This document shows, in pieces, positions 45,456 to 53,962 of a stretch of 64,000 bases of DNA (within the stretch, counting starts at the first letter, position 1; every line of letters starts with the position of its first letter). The notes beneath the pieces were generated by a model that searched no databases, was not told the DNA's origin, and saw nothing but the letters and a program-made list of their open reading frames with translations. The stretch is from UBA7359 sp963976795 (GTDB lineage: Bacteria > Pseudomonadota > Gammaproteobacteria > Eutrophobiales > Eutrophobiaceae), in contig CAXBLT010000013.1 in NCBI GenBank assembly GCA_963976795.1, positions 20,177-84,176 of the forward strand. The letters are read 5' to 3'. The position numbers and the translations under genes were made by a program.

Positions 45456-45914
45456 TCAGGCCTGTTTGTGTTTCAGATTACTTAATTCAAGACGTGCTTT
45501 TTCCAGTTGCTTCGTTCGGGTCTTATTGAGCCTCTCAAGAATGCTAATTTTCTCCTGATCACTCTCGTGGTGGTCGAGTAAAATTTTATTGTCGATTTTT
45601 AATAAGAGTAATTGGTTCGTAATCTTCTGCGCATGATAATGGATTATAAATATAAAGAAGGTAAATAAACTTGTAATCAGACAGAGTTGCTTTAATTGCT
45701 CACTTTCTTGTATGAACAAGAAAAGAATCAGCGGCAAGATTGCGGGTAGACTGAGGGAGTAATAAACGCGCTTAAAAACAGAATATATTCCAATTGAACC
45801 GGAAATTACTACTAACATGAACATGGTGATTAAACCGGGTTCTATAACACTCTTTTCTGTTGGCAATAGATAGGTTGTTGAGCCCCAGACAAGCCCAGAA
45901 AGCAGTGTGCCCAA
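45456..45914 (-). CDS. Membrane sensor-domain remnant with coiled coil
   Basis: About 152 residues from a TTG start directly after an in-frame TAA. Four or five hydrophobic segments, then a coiled-coil tail that ends without an output domain. The N-terminal GTLLSGLVWGSTTYLLP looks like the interior of a membrane sensor domain found at the N-terminus of histidine kinases and GGDEF proteins. That suggests truncation at both ends, so this may be a decaying fragment. A short genuine membrane protein is the alternative. Confidence 0.45.
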   Translation of the reverse strand: MGTLLSGLVWGSTTYLLPTEKSVIEPGLITMFMLVVISGSIGIYSVFKRVYYSLSLPAILPLILFLFIQESEQLKQLCLITSLFTFFIFIIHYHAQKITNQLLLLKIDNKILLDHHESDQEKISILERLNKTRTKQLEKARLELSNLKHKQA

Positions 45915-46175
45915 ATTACTAAATCAAGCATAAATAATGGCAATATTAGGACCATTAGTCACACACAGAAAACCATAATAACTCATTGATTTAATTCAAT
46001 AAAAAATTTATTCCTAAAATATCTACAGAGTAGATAAATGCTTTATACGACAAAATATGTCGCTATTGAAAGACGATTGTTTATGTTTAATTTTAAATCG
46101 ACCTCGACTTCAAAATAGATTCATAGATCTGACTAAGCAAAATTGTATTTTCAGAGAATTTTATTGCATGGGATG
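45915..46175. other. Intergenic region upstream of groESL
   Basis: No gene is visible. One small hairpin, CGACA-AAATA-TGTCG, lies near 46048-46062. I looked for a sigma-32 promoter and found no convincing one. The groESL promoter and operator follow directly after this stretch. Confidence 0.4.
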
Positions 46176-46202
46176 TTGACAGGGAATTATTTTCGACTAT
46201 AT
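46176..46202 (+). promoter_or_regulatory. groESL promoter, sigma-70 type
   Basis: TTGACA at 46176-46181, a 16-base spacer, and TATATT at 46198-46203. The CIRCE operator begins at the -10 element, so repressor binding would block transcription. Confidence 0.7.
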
Positions 46203-46229
46203 TTAGCACTCACTAAATAAGAGTGCTAA
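46203..46229. promoter_or_regulatory. CIRCE operator (HrcA binding site)
   Basis: TTAGCACTC, nine bases, then GAGTGCTAA: an exact match to the CIRCE consensus. It lies 57 bp upstream of groES. HrcA, the repressor that reads CIRCE, is not encoded in the window but should be in the genome. Confidence 0.92.
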
Positions 46230-46285
46230 TAATTTTGTTGGTGCTATATAAATCAATAGGTTAGGAATTAAGGAGGTCAGCTTCA

Positions 46286-46573
46286 ATGAATATCCGACCA
46301 TTACATGATCGTGTGATTGTGAAACGTGTGGAAGAGGAAAAAACATCACAGGGTGGAATCATTATCCCCGATTCAGCCACAGAAAAGCCCGTAGAAGGTG
46401 AAGTGATTGCTGTAGGTAACGGCAAATTACTGGATAACGGTGAACTACGCGCCCTGGATCTTAAGAAGGGTGACAAGGTGTTGTTTGGCAAGTACTCAGG
46501 TACTGAAGTCAAAGTCAGTGGCGAAGATTTTCTCGTCCTGCGTGAAGACGACATCATGGGCGTCATCGAATAA
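46286..46573 (+). CDS. groES: Co-chaperonin GroES
   Basis: About 95 residues starting MNIRPLHDRVIVKRVEEE, with the mobile loop region (EKTSQGGIIIPDSA) and the C-terminal motif LREDDIMGVIE. It caps GroEL. A full AAGGAGGT ribosome site is upstream. First gene of the groESL operon. Confidence 0.97.
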   Translation: MNIRPLHDRVIVKRVEEEKTSQGGIIIPDSATEKPVEGEVIAVGNGKLLDNGELRALDLKKGDKVLFGKYSGTEVKVSGEDFLVLREDDIMGVIE

Positions 46574-46621
46574 CACTATTTTTATTGAAATAGTCAGACA
46601 CCTTTTAGGAGGAAATAAATC

Positions 46622-48274
46622 ATGGCTGCAAAAGAAGTAAAATTTTCGGACGACGCCCGTTCAAGTATGGCGAAAGGCGTAAACGTTCTGGCGAATGCGG
46701 TAAAGCAAACGCTCGGCCCTAAGGGTCGCAATGTAATTCTGGATAAGAGTTTTGGTGCTCCCACCGTTACTAAAGACGGTGTTTCAGTAGCAAAAGAAAT
46801 CGAACTTGAAGACAAGTTTGAAAATATGGGCGCACAGATGGTTAAGGAAGTTGCTTCTAAGACATCTGATGTTGCTGGTGACGGTACAACTACCGCAACT
46901 GTTTTGGCTCAAGCGATTGTTCGTGAAGGGCAAAAGGCAGTGACTGCAGGAACCAACCCAATGGATATCAAACGTGGTATCGATAAAGCGGTAACGGCTG
47001 CAGTTGGAGAGTTGAAAAAACTTTCAAAACCTTGTGAAGATAGCAAGGCTATTGCACAGGTTGGTACTATCTCTGCAAACTCTGATGAAAACATCGGTAA
47101 TATCATTGCAGAAGCAATGGAAAAAGTGGGTAAAGAAGGCGTTATCACCGTTGAAGAAGGTTCTGGTTTGGAAAATGAACTGGATGTTGTTGAAGGTATG
47201 CAGTTTGACCGTGGTTACCTTTCGCCTTACTTCATCAATGATCAACAAACGATGAGTGTTGAGTTAGAAGCACCTTTCATTCTACTTTATGACAAGAAGA
47301 TCTCTAACGTTCGCGATTTGTTACCCATTCTTGAAGGTGTTGCGAAAGCAGGTAAGCCTTTATTGATTGTTGCAGAAGACATCGAAGGTGAAGCGTTGGC
47401 AACTTTGGTTGTTAATAATATGCGCGGTATCGTTAAAGTTGCTGCTGTTAAAGCTCCTGGTTTTGGTGATCGCCGTAAAGCAATGCTTGAAGACCTTGCT
47501 ATCCTTACTGGTGGTACCGTCATCTCTGAAGAAGTCGGCTTGAGTCTTGAAAAAGCAACTCTGGAAGATTTGGGTGGTGCTAAACGCGTTCAAATTACCA
47601 AAGAAAACACGACGATTATCGATGGTGAAGGTAAGACCAAAGATATCGAAGGTCGCGTAACACAAATTCGTCAGCAGGTTGAAGATTCAACATCTGATTA
47701 CGACCGCGAAAAACTACAAGAGCGAGTTGCAAAACTTGCCGGTGGTGTTGCTGTAATCAAGGTTGGTGCTGCTACTGAGATCGAAATGAAGGAAAAGAAA
47801 GCGCGTGTTGAAGATGCATTACATTCAACCCGTGCAGCTGTTGAAGAAGGCGTTGTACCTGGCGGCGGTGTTGCATTACTCCGCACTTTGAAAGCGGTTG
47901 CTAAAGTTGAAGGTGACAATCACGATCAACAGATTGGTATTGATATCCTGAAACGTGCGATTGAAGAGCCACTACGTCAGATCGTAACCAATGCTGGTGA
48001 AGAAGCTTCCGTTATTTTGAACGATGTTGCGAAAGGTAAAGGTAACTATGGTTACAACGCAGCTAACGGTGAGTTTGGCGATATGATTGAGATGGGTATT
48101 CTTGACCCAACCAAAGTCACTCGCTCTGCATTACAAAATGCAGCATCAGTTGCAAGCTTGTTGTTAACGACAGAAGCGATGGTTGCTGAAATCCCTCAGG
48201 AAGATCATGGTCACGGTGGTGGCGGTGGTATGCCTGATATGGGTGGTATGGGTGGTATGGGCGGAATGATGTGA
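46622..48274 (+). CDS. groEL: Chaperonin GroEL
   Basis: About 550 residues. ATP-site motifs are VAGDGTTTATVLAQ and GVVPGGGVALLR; the C-terminus is the Gly-Gly-Met-rich tail (GGMGGMGGMM). It folds cytoplasmic proteins with GroES. It begins 48 bp after groES behind an AGGAGG site and is followed by a strong terminator. Confidence 0.98.
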   Translation: MAAKEVKFSDDARSSMAKGVNVLANAVKQTLGPKGRNVILDKSFGAPTVTKDGVSVAKEIELEDKFENMGAQMVKEVASKTSDVAGDGTTTATVLAQAIVREGQKAVTAGTNPMDIKRGIDKAVTAAVGELKKLSKPCEDSKAIAQVGTISANSDENIGNIIAEAMEKVGKEGVITVEEGSGLENELDVVEGMQFDRGYLSPYFINDQQTMSVELEAPFILLYDKKISNVRDLLPILEGVAKAGKPLLIVAEDIEGEALATLVVNNMRGIVKVAAVKAPGFGDRRKAMLEDLAILTGGTVISEEVGLSLEKATLEDLGGAKRVQITKENTTIIDGEGKTKDIEGRVTQIRQQVEDSTSDYDREKLQERVAKLAGGVAVIKVGAATEIEMKEKKARVEDALHSTRAAVEEGVVPGGGVALLRTLKAVAKVEGDNHDQQIGIDILKRAIEEPLRQIVTNAGEEASVILNDVAKGKGNYGYNAANGEFGDMIEMGILDPTKVTRSALQNAASVASLLLTTEAMVAEIPQEDHGHGGGGGMPDMGGMGGMGGMM

Positions 48275-48295
48275 TTTCTCCCAACATGCTGTATT

Positions 48296-48326
48296 AAAAA
48301 AGCCCGCTTTACGCGGGCTTTTTTTT
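48296..48326 (+). terminator. Rho-independent terminator of groESL
   Basis: Stem AGCCCGC / GCGGGCT with a five-base loop, followed by a run of T and preceded by a run of A. Confidence 0.92.
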
Positions 48327-48531
48327 AGCAATAGGTAATGTGTTTTGTACAGGAACATAAAGCGACGATTAGCTATTGATGATCTTGTCCTAGCTGTTAC
48401 TGAGTATCTAATCCCATATTTGTAATTACTCAATTATCAGCACCATAGAAAGAGTGCTAGTTTCCCTTTTGCTCAAAACATTTGATATGTTGTGTAGCAG
48501 GTTTAACTGATTATTCGTGACGGGAGGTTTT

Positions 48532-49158
48532 ATGCCGCACTCGGTTGATAATGTAAATTTAATTACGAACCTTAATATAAATGAATACTTCAATGATGCT
48601 ATTCATGATGCCATTTCGCACCAAGGGATTTATCCAAAAGAAGAAACGGTTGTCTATATCGTTAACTTGCTAACTTATTTCACACTTTCCGAAAACATAT
48701 ATGAAGATAGTTTAGAAGGAAGATCTTCAAAACCACTTGCATTAATGTTCCAGGATGCAACAGAAGCAAATTCTACAGAAGAACGAAATACGCACTTGAG
48801 GAAGCTTGGTGATACTGCATTGGTTACGTCCGGTTTTTTTGCGGGAAGTTTTGAAGGAGGCGTTGTTGGGATAGATTATTTTATATCCATGGGCGGCGGC
48901 GCTTATAGTTCATTGGCCGAAAATAATTCACGCGCCTATAAGGATAAGGCACTGGTAGCGGTATTTTCAGATTTAGCAGGCCATTTTCTGGATTATGTCG
49001 ATGTTTTGACAGAAGTCAGGGAAAGCAATGAATTAACTAATGACCATGACGTCTTGTGTTTGTATGAATCATGGGTAAAAACGGGTAGTGAATATGCGCG
49101 AAAACGATTACAAGAAAATGGTGTGCTGACTTTTCCTTCTAGTAACAATAAGCACTAA
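48532..49158 (+). CDS. Conserved-type protein of unknown function
   Basis: About 208 residues, no signal peptide, mostly helical, with a glycine-rich hydrophobic stretch in the middle (TSGFFAGSFEGGVVGIDYFISMGGGAYSSL). The ATG at 48532 is preceded by GGGAGG and is preferred over a GTG at 48517. I do not recognise the family. The next gene starts within about 90 bp on the same strand, so the two may form an operon between groESL and rho. Confidence 0.7.
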   Translation: MPHSVDNVNLITNLNINEYFNDAIHDAISHQGIYPKEETVVYIVNLLTYFTLSENIYEDSLEGRSSKPLALMFQDATEANSTEERNTHLRKLGDTALVTSGFFAGSFEGGVVGIDYFISMGGGAYSSLAENNSRAYKDKALVAVFSDLAGHFLDYVDVLTEVRESNELTNDHDVLCLYESWVKTGSEYARKRLQENGVLTFPSSNNKH

Positions 49159-49247
49159 TCTGGAGCATTACGATCTCACTGAGCTATTTTCAGCAGCAAC
49201 TTCAAACGATCTACGAGATCAATACGAAACATTCTGTACATGACTTT

Positions 49248-49826
49248 TTGATTACTGATAAACGTTTGGCTGACTTCTTGTCTTGCCAGAATAGTCTACG
49301 TGATAATGATGAAAGATTATTAATTGTTGAGCATGAAACAGGACTTGATTTGTCCTTATATATTTCTTTTGATGTGATGAAACATCTTGAAGATGCACAC
49401 CCTTTAGAGCTATTAGAACAAGGTAAGTACTCAGAATTTTGTTTAATGTTAGAAGGCGTGAGTCATTTTTTATATGTCATCTGGAATGCCAGCCACCAGA
49501 AGAAAGTCACATTGCTTGAAATGGAGTTACAAGCGGAAATCGATAAATTCATCATGATGACATCATTACTAGATGACGAATGTTGTCGCGATGATATTAA
49601 TTGCCTACAAAAATGGTTGTTTGAAAAAAACAGCTTTGATGCAATGTTGACTGAAAGTGAATTAGAGCGATATAAGCAGGCTAACTACTATGCAGGAAAA
49701 TACTGTATGAACCTGCAACAGCAATATAAATTGCAGGGTTTAAACAATGGTTTGTTGAAGGAACTACGTCGTTTTTATCGGTTAGTGCAAGAAGACAAGA
49801 TGAGATACATAAATCGACTTCACTAA
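49248..49826 (+). CDS. Protein of unknown function with possible non-canonical start
   Basis: At least 192 residues from a TTG at 49248, cytoplasmic and helical. The same frame is open upstream to 49152 and encodes a natural-looking N-terminus (SYFQQQLQTIYEINTKHSV, then HDFL), but it has no ATG, GTG or TTG there. A GGAG element at 49162-49165 would suit an ATC at 49173, and ATT at 49167 or CTG at 49179 are further options. The true protein is probably about 215-220 residues. Function unknown. It is convergent with rho, ending next to the rho stop. Confidence 0.65.
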   Translation: MITDKRLADFLSCQNSLRDNDERLLIVEHETGLDLSLYISFDVMKHLEDAHPLELLEQGKYSEFCLMLEGVSHFLYVIWNASHQKKVTLLEMELQAEIDKFIMMTSLLDDECCRDDINCLQKWLFEKNSFDAMLTESELERYKQANYYAGKYCMNLQQQYKLQGLNNGLLKELRRFYRLVQEDKMRYINRLH

Positions 49827-51083
49827 TTACCTTTTCATTGCTTCGAAGAACTCAGCATTATTTTTAGTTGCCTTTAATCGCTCTAACATGAACTCCATAG
49901 CGCCGAGTTCTTCCATTGGGTGAAGCAATTTACGCAATATCCATATTTTTTGTAGCTCACTTTCATTGGTCAATAATTCTTCTCGGCGAGTACCAGAACG
50001 ATTAATATTGATAGCGGGGTAAATACGTTTTTCTGCGATAGTCCGGTCAAGATGTAGTTCCATATTACCGGTACCTTTAAATTCTTCGTAGATAACGTCA
50101 TCCATTCGTGAGCCGGTGTCGACTAATGCTGTAGCAATGATAGTCAAGCTGCCGCCTTCTTCGATATTTCGTGCTGCACCGAAGAAGCGCTTTGGTCTTT
50201 GTAGTGCATTTGCATCTACACCACCAGTAAGTACCTTGCCTGAAGCAGGGATTACAGTGTTATAGGCACGTGCTAAACGCGTAATAGAATCCAACAGGAT
50301 AACAACGTCTTTTTTATGTTCAGTTAATCGTTTGGCTCGTTCTATAACCATTTCCGCGACTTGTACATGGCGGCTGGCTGGTTCATCAAAGGTACTGGAT
50401 ATAACTTCCCCACGTACCGAGCGTTCCATTTCTGTTACTTCTTCAGGACGTTCATCTATTAATAGTACAATCAAGTGCACCTCTGGGTGATTATGCGCAA
50501 TCGATTGAGCAATACTCTGTAAGATCATTGTCTTACCAGCTTTCGGCGGCGAAACAATTAGTCCACGTTGACCTTTTCCGATAGGTGAAGCAAGGTCAAT
50601 AATTCGAGGTGTTAAATCTTCTGTGCTGCCGTTACCCTGCTCGAGGGTCAAACGTTCATTAGCAAACAGTGGTGTCAGATTCTCAAATAAGATCTTGCCC
50701 TTGGCTTTTTCCGGGGTTTCAAAGTTAATTTCATTGATCTTGAGAAGTGCAAAGTAGCGTTCACCATCTTTTGGCGGTCTGATTTTGCCCGAGATGTTAT
50801 CACCGGTGCGAAGATTGAAGCGTCTAATCTGACTTGGTGAAACATAGATATCATCTGGTCCCGCAAGGTAAGAACTACCCGCTGAACGTAAAAAACCAAA
50901 CCCATCTTGAAGAATTTCTAAAACACCATCGCCATAAATGTCTTCCCCTTTTTTAGCCTGAGCTTTTAATATTTCAAAGATGACATCTTGTTTGCGGTTT
51001 CGGGCCAAATTGTCCAGACCAAGTTCGGAAGAGAGAGAAACAAGTTCTGAGGCTGGTTTTTGCTTTAGTTCAGTGAGGTTCAT
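49827..51083 (-). CDS. rho: Transcription termination factor Rho
   Basis: About 418 residues, the usual length. N-terminal helical domain (MNLTELKQKPASELVSLS), RNA-binding OSB fold (GVLEILQDGFGFLRS), Walker A SPPKAGKT, the VLLIDERPEEVTEM segment and the Q/R loops (PASGKVLTGGVDANALQRPKRFFGAARN). It releases RNA at Rho-dependent sites as a hexameric helicase. trxA lies 189 bp upstream on the same strand, the usual gammaproteobacterial order. Confidence 0.98.
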   Translation of the reverse strand: MNLTELKQKPASELVSLSSELGLDNLARNRKQDVIFEILKAQAKKGEDIYGDGVLEILQDGFGFLRSAGSSYLAGPDDIYVSPSQIRRFNLRTGDNISGKIRPPKDGERYFALLKINEINFETPEKAKGKILFENLTPLFANERLTLEQGNGSTEDLTPRIIDLASPIGKGQRGLIVSPPKAGKTMILQSIAQSIAHNHPEVHLIVLLIDERPEEVTEMERSVRGEVISSTFDEPASRHVQVAEMVIERAKRLTEHKKDVVILLDSITRLARAYNTVIPASGKVLTGGVDANALQRPKRFFGAARNIEEGGSLTIIATALVDTGSRMDDVIYEEFKGTGNMELHLDRTIAEKRIYPAININRSGTRREELLTNESELQKIWILRKLLHPMEELGAMEFMLERLKATKNNAEFFEAMKR

Positions 51084-51272
51084 AGACTTTGAATGTTGGT
51101 AAAAATGGAAATTGTAGTTAACAAACGAGGATCGTCTGCAAGATTAAAAACGAATTTTTATTTTATGAGTTAAGGGGGTTTGGTTTTGGTTGTTTTGGAA
51201 TTGTGACTTAACCTTAAGATTTAAAGTAGCATGCGTTTAGGCATACGTCCAGTAAATTTTTATTATTAATTC

Positions 51273-51599
51273 CTATATGTTGGTATCAATAAAGGCTTCC
51301 AACTGAGACTTGGATGCAGCGCCAACCTTGGTTGCAGCGGCTTCTCCATTTTTAAACAAGATAAGCGTTGGTATTCCTCTGACGCCATAGGTAGCTGGTG
51401 TGCCTTGATTGTCATCGATGTTTATTTTGGCGACCGTCAATTTATCCTTATATTGATCAGCTATTTGGTCAAGGATGGGGGCGATCATCTTACAAGGACC
51501 ACACCATTCTGCCCAAAAATCCAGGATTACCGGTAATTCTGATTTTAAAACTTCATCTTCAAAGCTTGAGTCTGTAACATGCAATATACTTTCACTCAT
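51273..51599 (-). CDS. trxA: Thioredoxin 1
   Basis: About 108 residues with the active site WCGPC (Cys33, Cys36), the cis-Pro in GIPTLILF and overall E. coli TrxA length. It is the general cytoplasmic disulfide reductant and the likely electron donor for the PrxQ-like protein encoded at 36 kb. It sits upstream of rho and diverges from the helicase gene. Confidence 0.97.
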   Translation of the reverse strand: MSESILHVTDSSFEDEVLKSELPVILDFWAEWCGPCKMIAPILDQIADQYKDKLTVAKINIDDNQGTPATYGVRGIPTLILFKNGEAAATKVGAASKSQLEAFIDTNI

Positions 51600-51736
51600 T
51601 TAATTTGTAATCCTTATGTTTTGTTTGAGGATGCAATTTCAACGAAATTGAAGACTAATTGCAAGTTTGATCTTTATTGGATGTTCATTAACCATTAAGT
51701 TTCTCCTAATACGTCTCCAGATTTCCGGATAAATAC

Positions 51737-53017
51737 ATGACAGCAATAAGCACGAACACCCCTGAATTCAAGCAGTTTGCCTTGGATGAGCGTTTACACA
51801 CCGCGCTAGATGAAATCGGGTTTAAAAGTTGTACGCCCATACAGGGAGAGTGTTTGCCTTTGATTCTGGATGGACATGATATTGCAGGTCAGGCACAGAC
51901 GGGAACTGGCAAAACAGCAGCCTTCTTGCTTTCTACATTTCATTTCTTACTTACCAGACCAGCACCAAAAAACAGTAACCTTCGAGCGTTAATTATTGCG
52001 CCGACACGGGAATTAGCTATTCAAATTCACAGTGATGCGGAAAAATTTAATAAGCATTGCGGATTAAAACTAGCTCTGGTTTATGGTGGGGTTGATTATG
52101 AAAAACAACGCAAATCATTAGAAGATGGCGTCGATATTTTAATTGGAACGCCGGGTCGGTTAATTGACTATTCGAAACAGAAAGTATTTAGTTTCAAGGA
52201 TGTTGAGATTGTTGTGCTGGATGAAGCAGATCGCATGTTTGACCTTGGTTTTATTAGCGATATTCGCTTCATGCTGCGGCGTATGCCAAAGCCTGATAAG
52301 CGCTTAAATATGCTGTTTTCGGCTACTTTATCGCATCGAGTCATGGAATTGGCTTATGAACACATGAATAGCCCGACTCAGGTCAAGATTAACCCGGAGC
52401 AGGTGACAGCAGATAAAGTGAAGCAGATTCTTTATCACGTTGCCAATGATGAAAAAATCCCGTTATTGCTTGGTTTGCTGAAACATATGGACCCTCATCG
52501 GACGATAGTCTTTGTTAATACCAAGCGTGTTGCCGAAAAAGTATGGTCTTATTTAGAAGGCAACGGAATTCATTCCGCCATTTTGTCGGGAGATGTGCCG
52601 CAAAAGAAAAGACAACGTTTATTTAGCGAATTTTCAAAAGGTGAATTAGCAGCACTAGTTGCGACTGACCTTGCTGCTCGGGGTTTGCATATCCCTGATG
52701 TGAGTCATGTATTCAATTATGATCTACCTCAGAATTGCGAAGATTATGTACATCGTATTGGCCGAACGGCTCGTGCGGGTGCTAGCGGTGACGCTGTGAG
52801 TTTTGGTTGTGAAGATTATATTTACTCGTTGATGGATATTGAATCGTATATTGGTTATTCAATCCCAACAGCTCAAATAACAAATGATTTGTTAGCAACA
52901 CCGGAACCGCCCGTTAAACGAAAACATCATGAACAAACACATTCCAAGCACAAGAAAAAGACGGGAAGGCGGCGGCCACCGCAACGCTCAGGCAAGCCGA
53001 GCCGACATAAAACTTAA
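51737..53017 (+). CDS. rhlB: DEAD-box RNA helicase, RhlB-like
   Basis: About 426 residues. Q motif (GFKSCTPIQ), Walker A AQTGTGKT, DEAD box VLDEADRMFD, SAT (LFSATL) and HRIGRTARAG are in order. A basic tail (RKHHEQTHSKHKKKTGRRRPP) closes the protein, as in RhlB. It diverges from trxA, the same arrangement as rhlB-trxA-rho in E. coli, which supports the RhlB call. RhlB unwinds RNA for RNase E in the degradosome. Confidence 0.92.
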   Translation: MTAISTNTPEFKQFALDERLHTALDEIGFKSCTPIQGECLPLILDGHDIAGQAQTGTGKTAAFLLSTFHFLLTRPAPKNSNLRALIIAPTRELAIQIHSDAEKFNKHCGLKLALVYGGVDYEKQRKSLEDGVDILIGTPGRLIDYSKQKVFSFKDVEIVVLDEADRMFDLGFISDIRFMLRRMPKPDKRLNMLFSATLSHRVMELAYEHMNSPTQVKINPEQVTADKVKQILYHVANDEKIPLLLGLLKHMDPHRTIVFVNTKRVAEKVWSYLEGNGIHSAILSGDVPQKKRQRLFSEFSKGELAALVATDLAARGLHIPDVSHVFNYDLPQNCEDYVHRIGRTARAGASGDAVSFGCEDYIYSLMDIESYIGYSIPTAQITNDLLATPEPPVKRKHHEQTHSKHKKKTGRRRPPQRSGKPSRHKT

Positions 53018-53679
53018 GACAATAATCGTTTTATCCATGCCCCTATTGCAGTGATTTCTTCAAGGCATACTGAGTGTTGCATCATGTATTCATGCCATTC
53101 AACAGAGTAACCTTGCGCTTTTAATGTTTCAGCAGATGTACGGCCTTGGTCAACGGGGATTACAGGATCAGATATGCCGTGCGCCATCATGATAGCGGTG
53201 TTTTTATCTGCGTTGGCCTCAGTCGCAAGCAGGCTGGGTAAGGGTAAATAGCATGACAGTGCCAATAACCCAGCCAGGGGCGATGGAAAACGTAGGCCAG
53301 CATGCAACGTTATCGCGCCACCTTGTGAGAACCCGGCGAGGATGATATTTCTGGATTCAATGCCCGTTTCAATCTCGGCGTTAATATAATTGTTGATCAG
53401 CGCTGTTGATTCAATTATCGATTCCGCGTCTTCCTGGTCACGAAGGTTTGGTGATTTAACGTCATACCAGGCACGCATAGCCATTCCGCCATTGATTGTA
53501 ACAGGGCGCTTTGGGGCATTGGGAAAGATAAAACGGATACCCAGATTATCAGGCAAGCCTAGCTCGGGCACGATAGGTTCAAAATCATGTCCGTCAGCAC
53601 CAAGTCCATGTAACCAGACCACACTGGCCTTATGTGTTTCTTTAGGTTCAATTATGATTGCGTTTTGTTCAAATGACAT
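53014..53679 (-). CDS. Carboxylesterase/phospholipase family hydrolase
   Basis: About 221 residues, alpha/beta hydrolase of the EstB/YpfH-type group. Motifs: VVWLHGLGADGHDF, MRAWYDV, the nucleophile GFSQGGA, and HGISDPVIPVDQG with the acid. The catalytic His is near YMMQHSVCLEE, where the usual His-Gly..His pattern is altered. Cytoplasmic. It overlaps the end of convergent rhlB by 4 bp. Confidence 0.9.
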   Translation of the reverse strand: MSFEQNAIIIEPKETHKASVVWLHGLGADGHDFEPIVPELGLPDNLGIRFIFPNAPKRPVTINGGMAMRAWYDVKSPNLRDQEDAESIIESTALINNYINAEIETGIESRNIILAGFSQGGAITLHAGLRFPSPLAGLLALSCYLPLPSLLATEANADKNTAIMMAHGISDPVIPVDQGRTSAETLKAQGYSVEWHEYMMQHSVCLEEITAIGAWIKRLLS

Positions 53680-53809
53680 CTGAGATACCTGTTATTTAAA
53701 TATTGATGATATATCCTCTCAGGTGAGCCTAATTCAATTCAAGTCATTTTTCCTTTTGTTATATTTTGCTATGCTCAAGGAAATAGTGAATGTATCAGAG
53801 GACACCAGA

Positions 53810-53956
53810 ATGAATAGAGACAATAAGATAAAGATAATTAGATTGGGGATAATACTTATGTTGTTGTCCTGCGTCTCTGCATGTGGCCAAAAAGGCGAGC
53901 TCTATTTACCTCCCGAAGCGAGCATTTCTGTTTCTGATTTTTCCAATAGCGTCTGA
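53810..53956 (+). CDS. lptM: LptM-like small lipoprotein
   Basis: About 48 residues: a lipoprotein signal with the lipobox Cys in VSACGQKGELYLPP, the signature of YifL/LptM, which assists assembly of the LPS translocon LptDE. The ATG at 53810 gives the usual short N-terminus; upstream in-frame ATGs are rejected. It lies 6 bp before lysA, as in many gammaproteobacteria. Confidence 0.9.
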   Translation: MNRDNKIKIIRLGIILMLLSCVSACGQKGELYLPPEASISVSDFSNSV

Positions 53957-53962
53957 TTAAAC

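Noticed and set aside
46080..46200. Sigma-32 heat-shock promoter ahead of groES.
   Set aside because: No CTTGAA / CCCCAT pair with correct spacing; a sigma-70 promoter with CIRCE explains the region.
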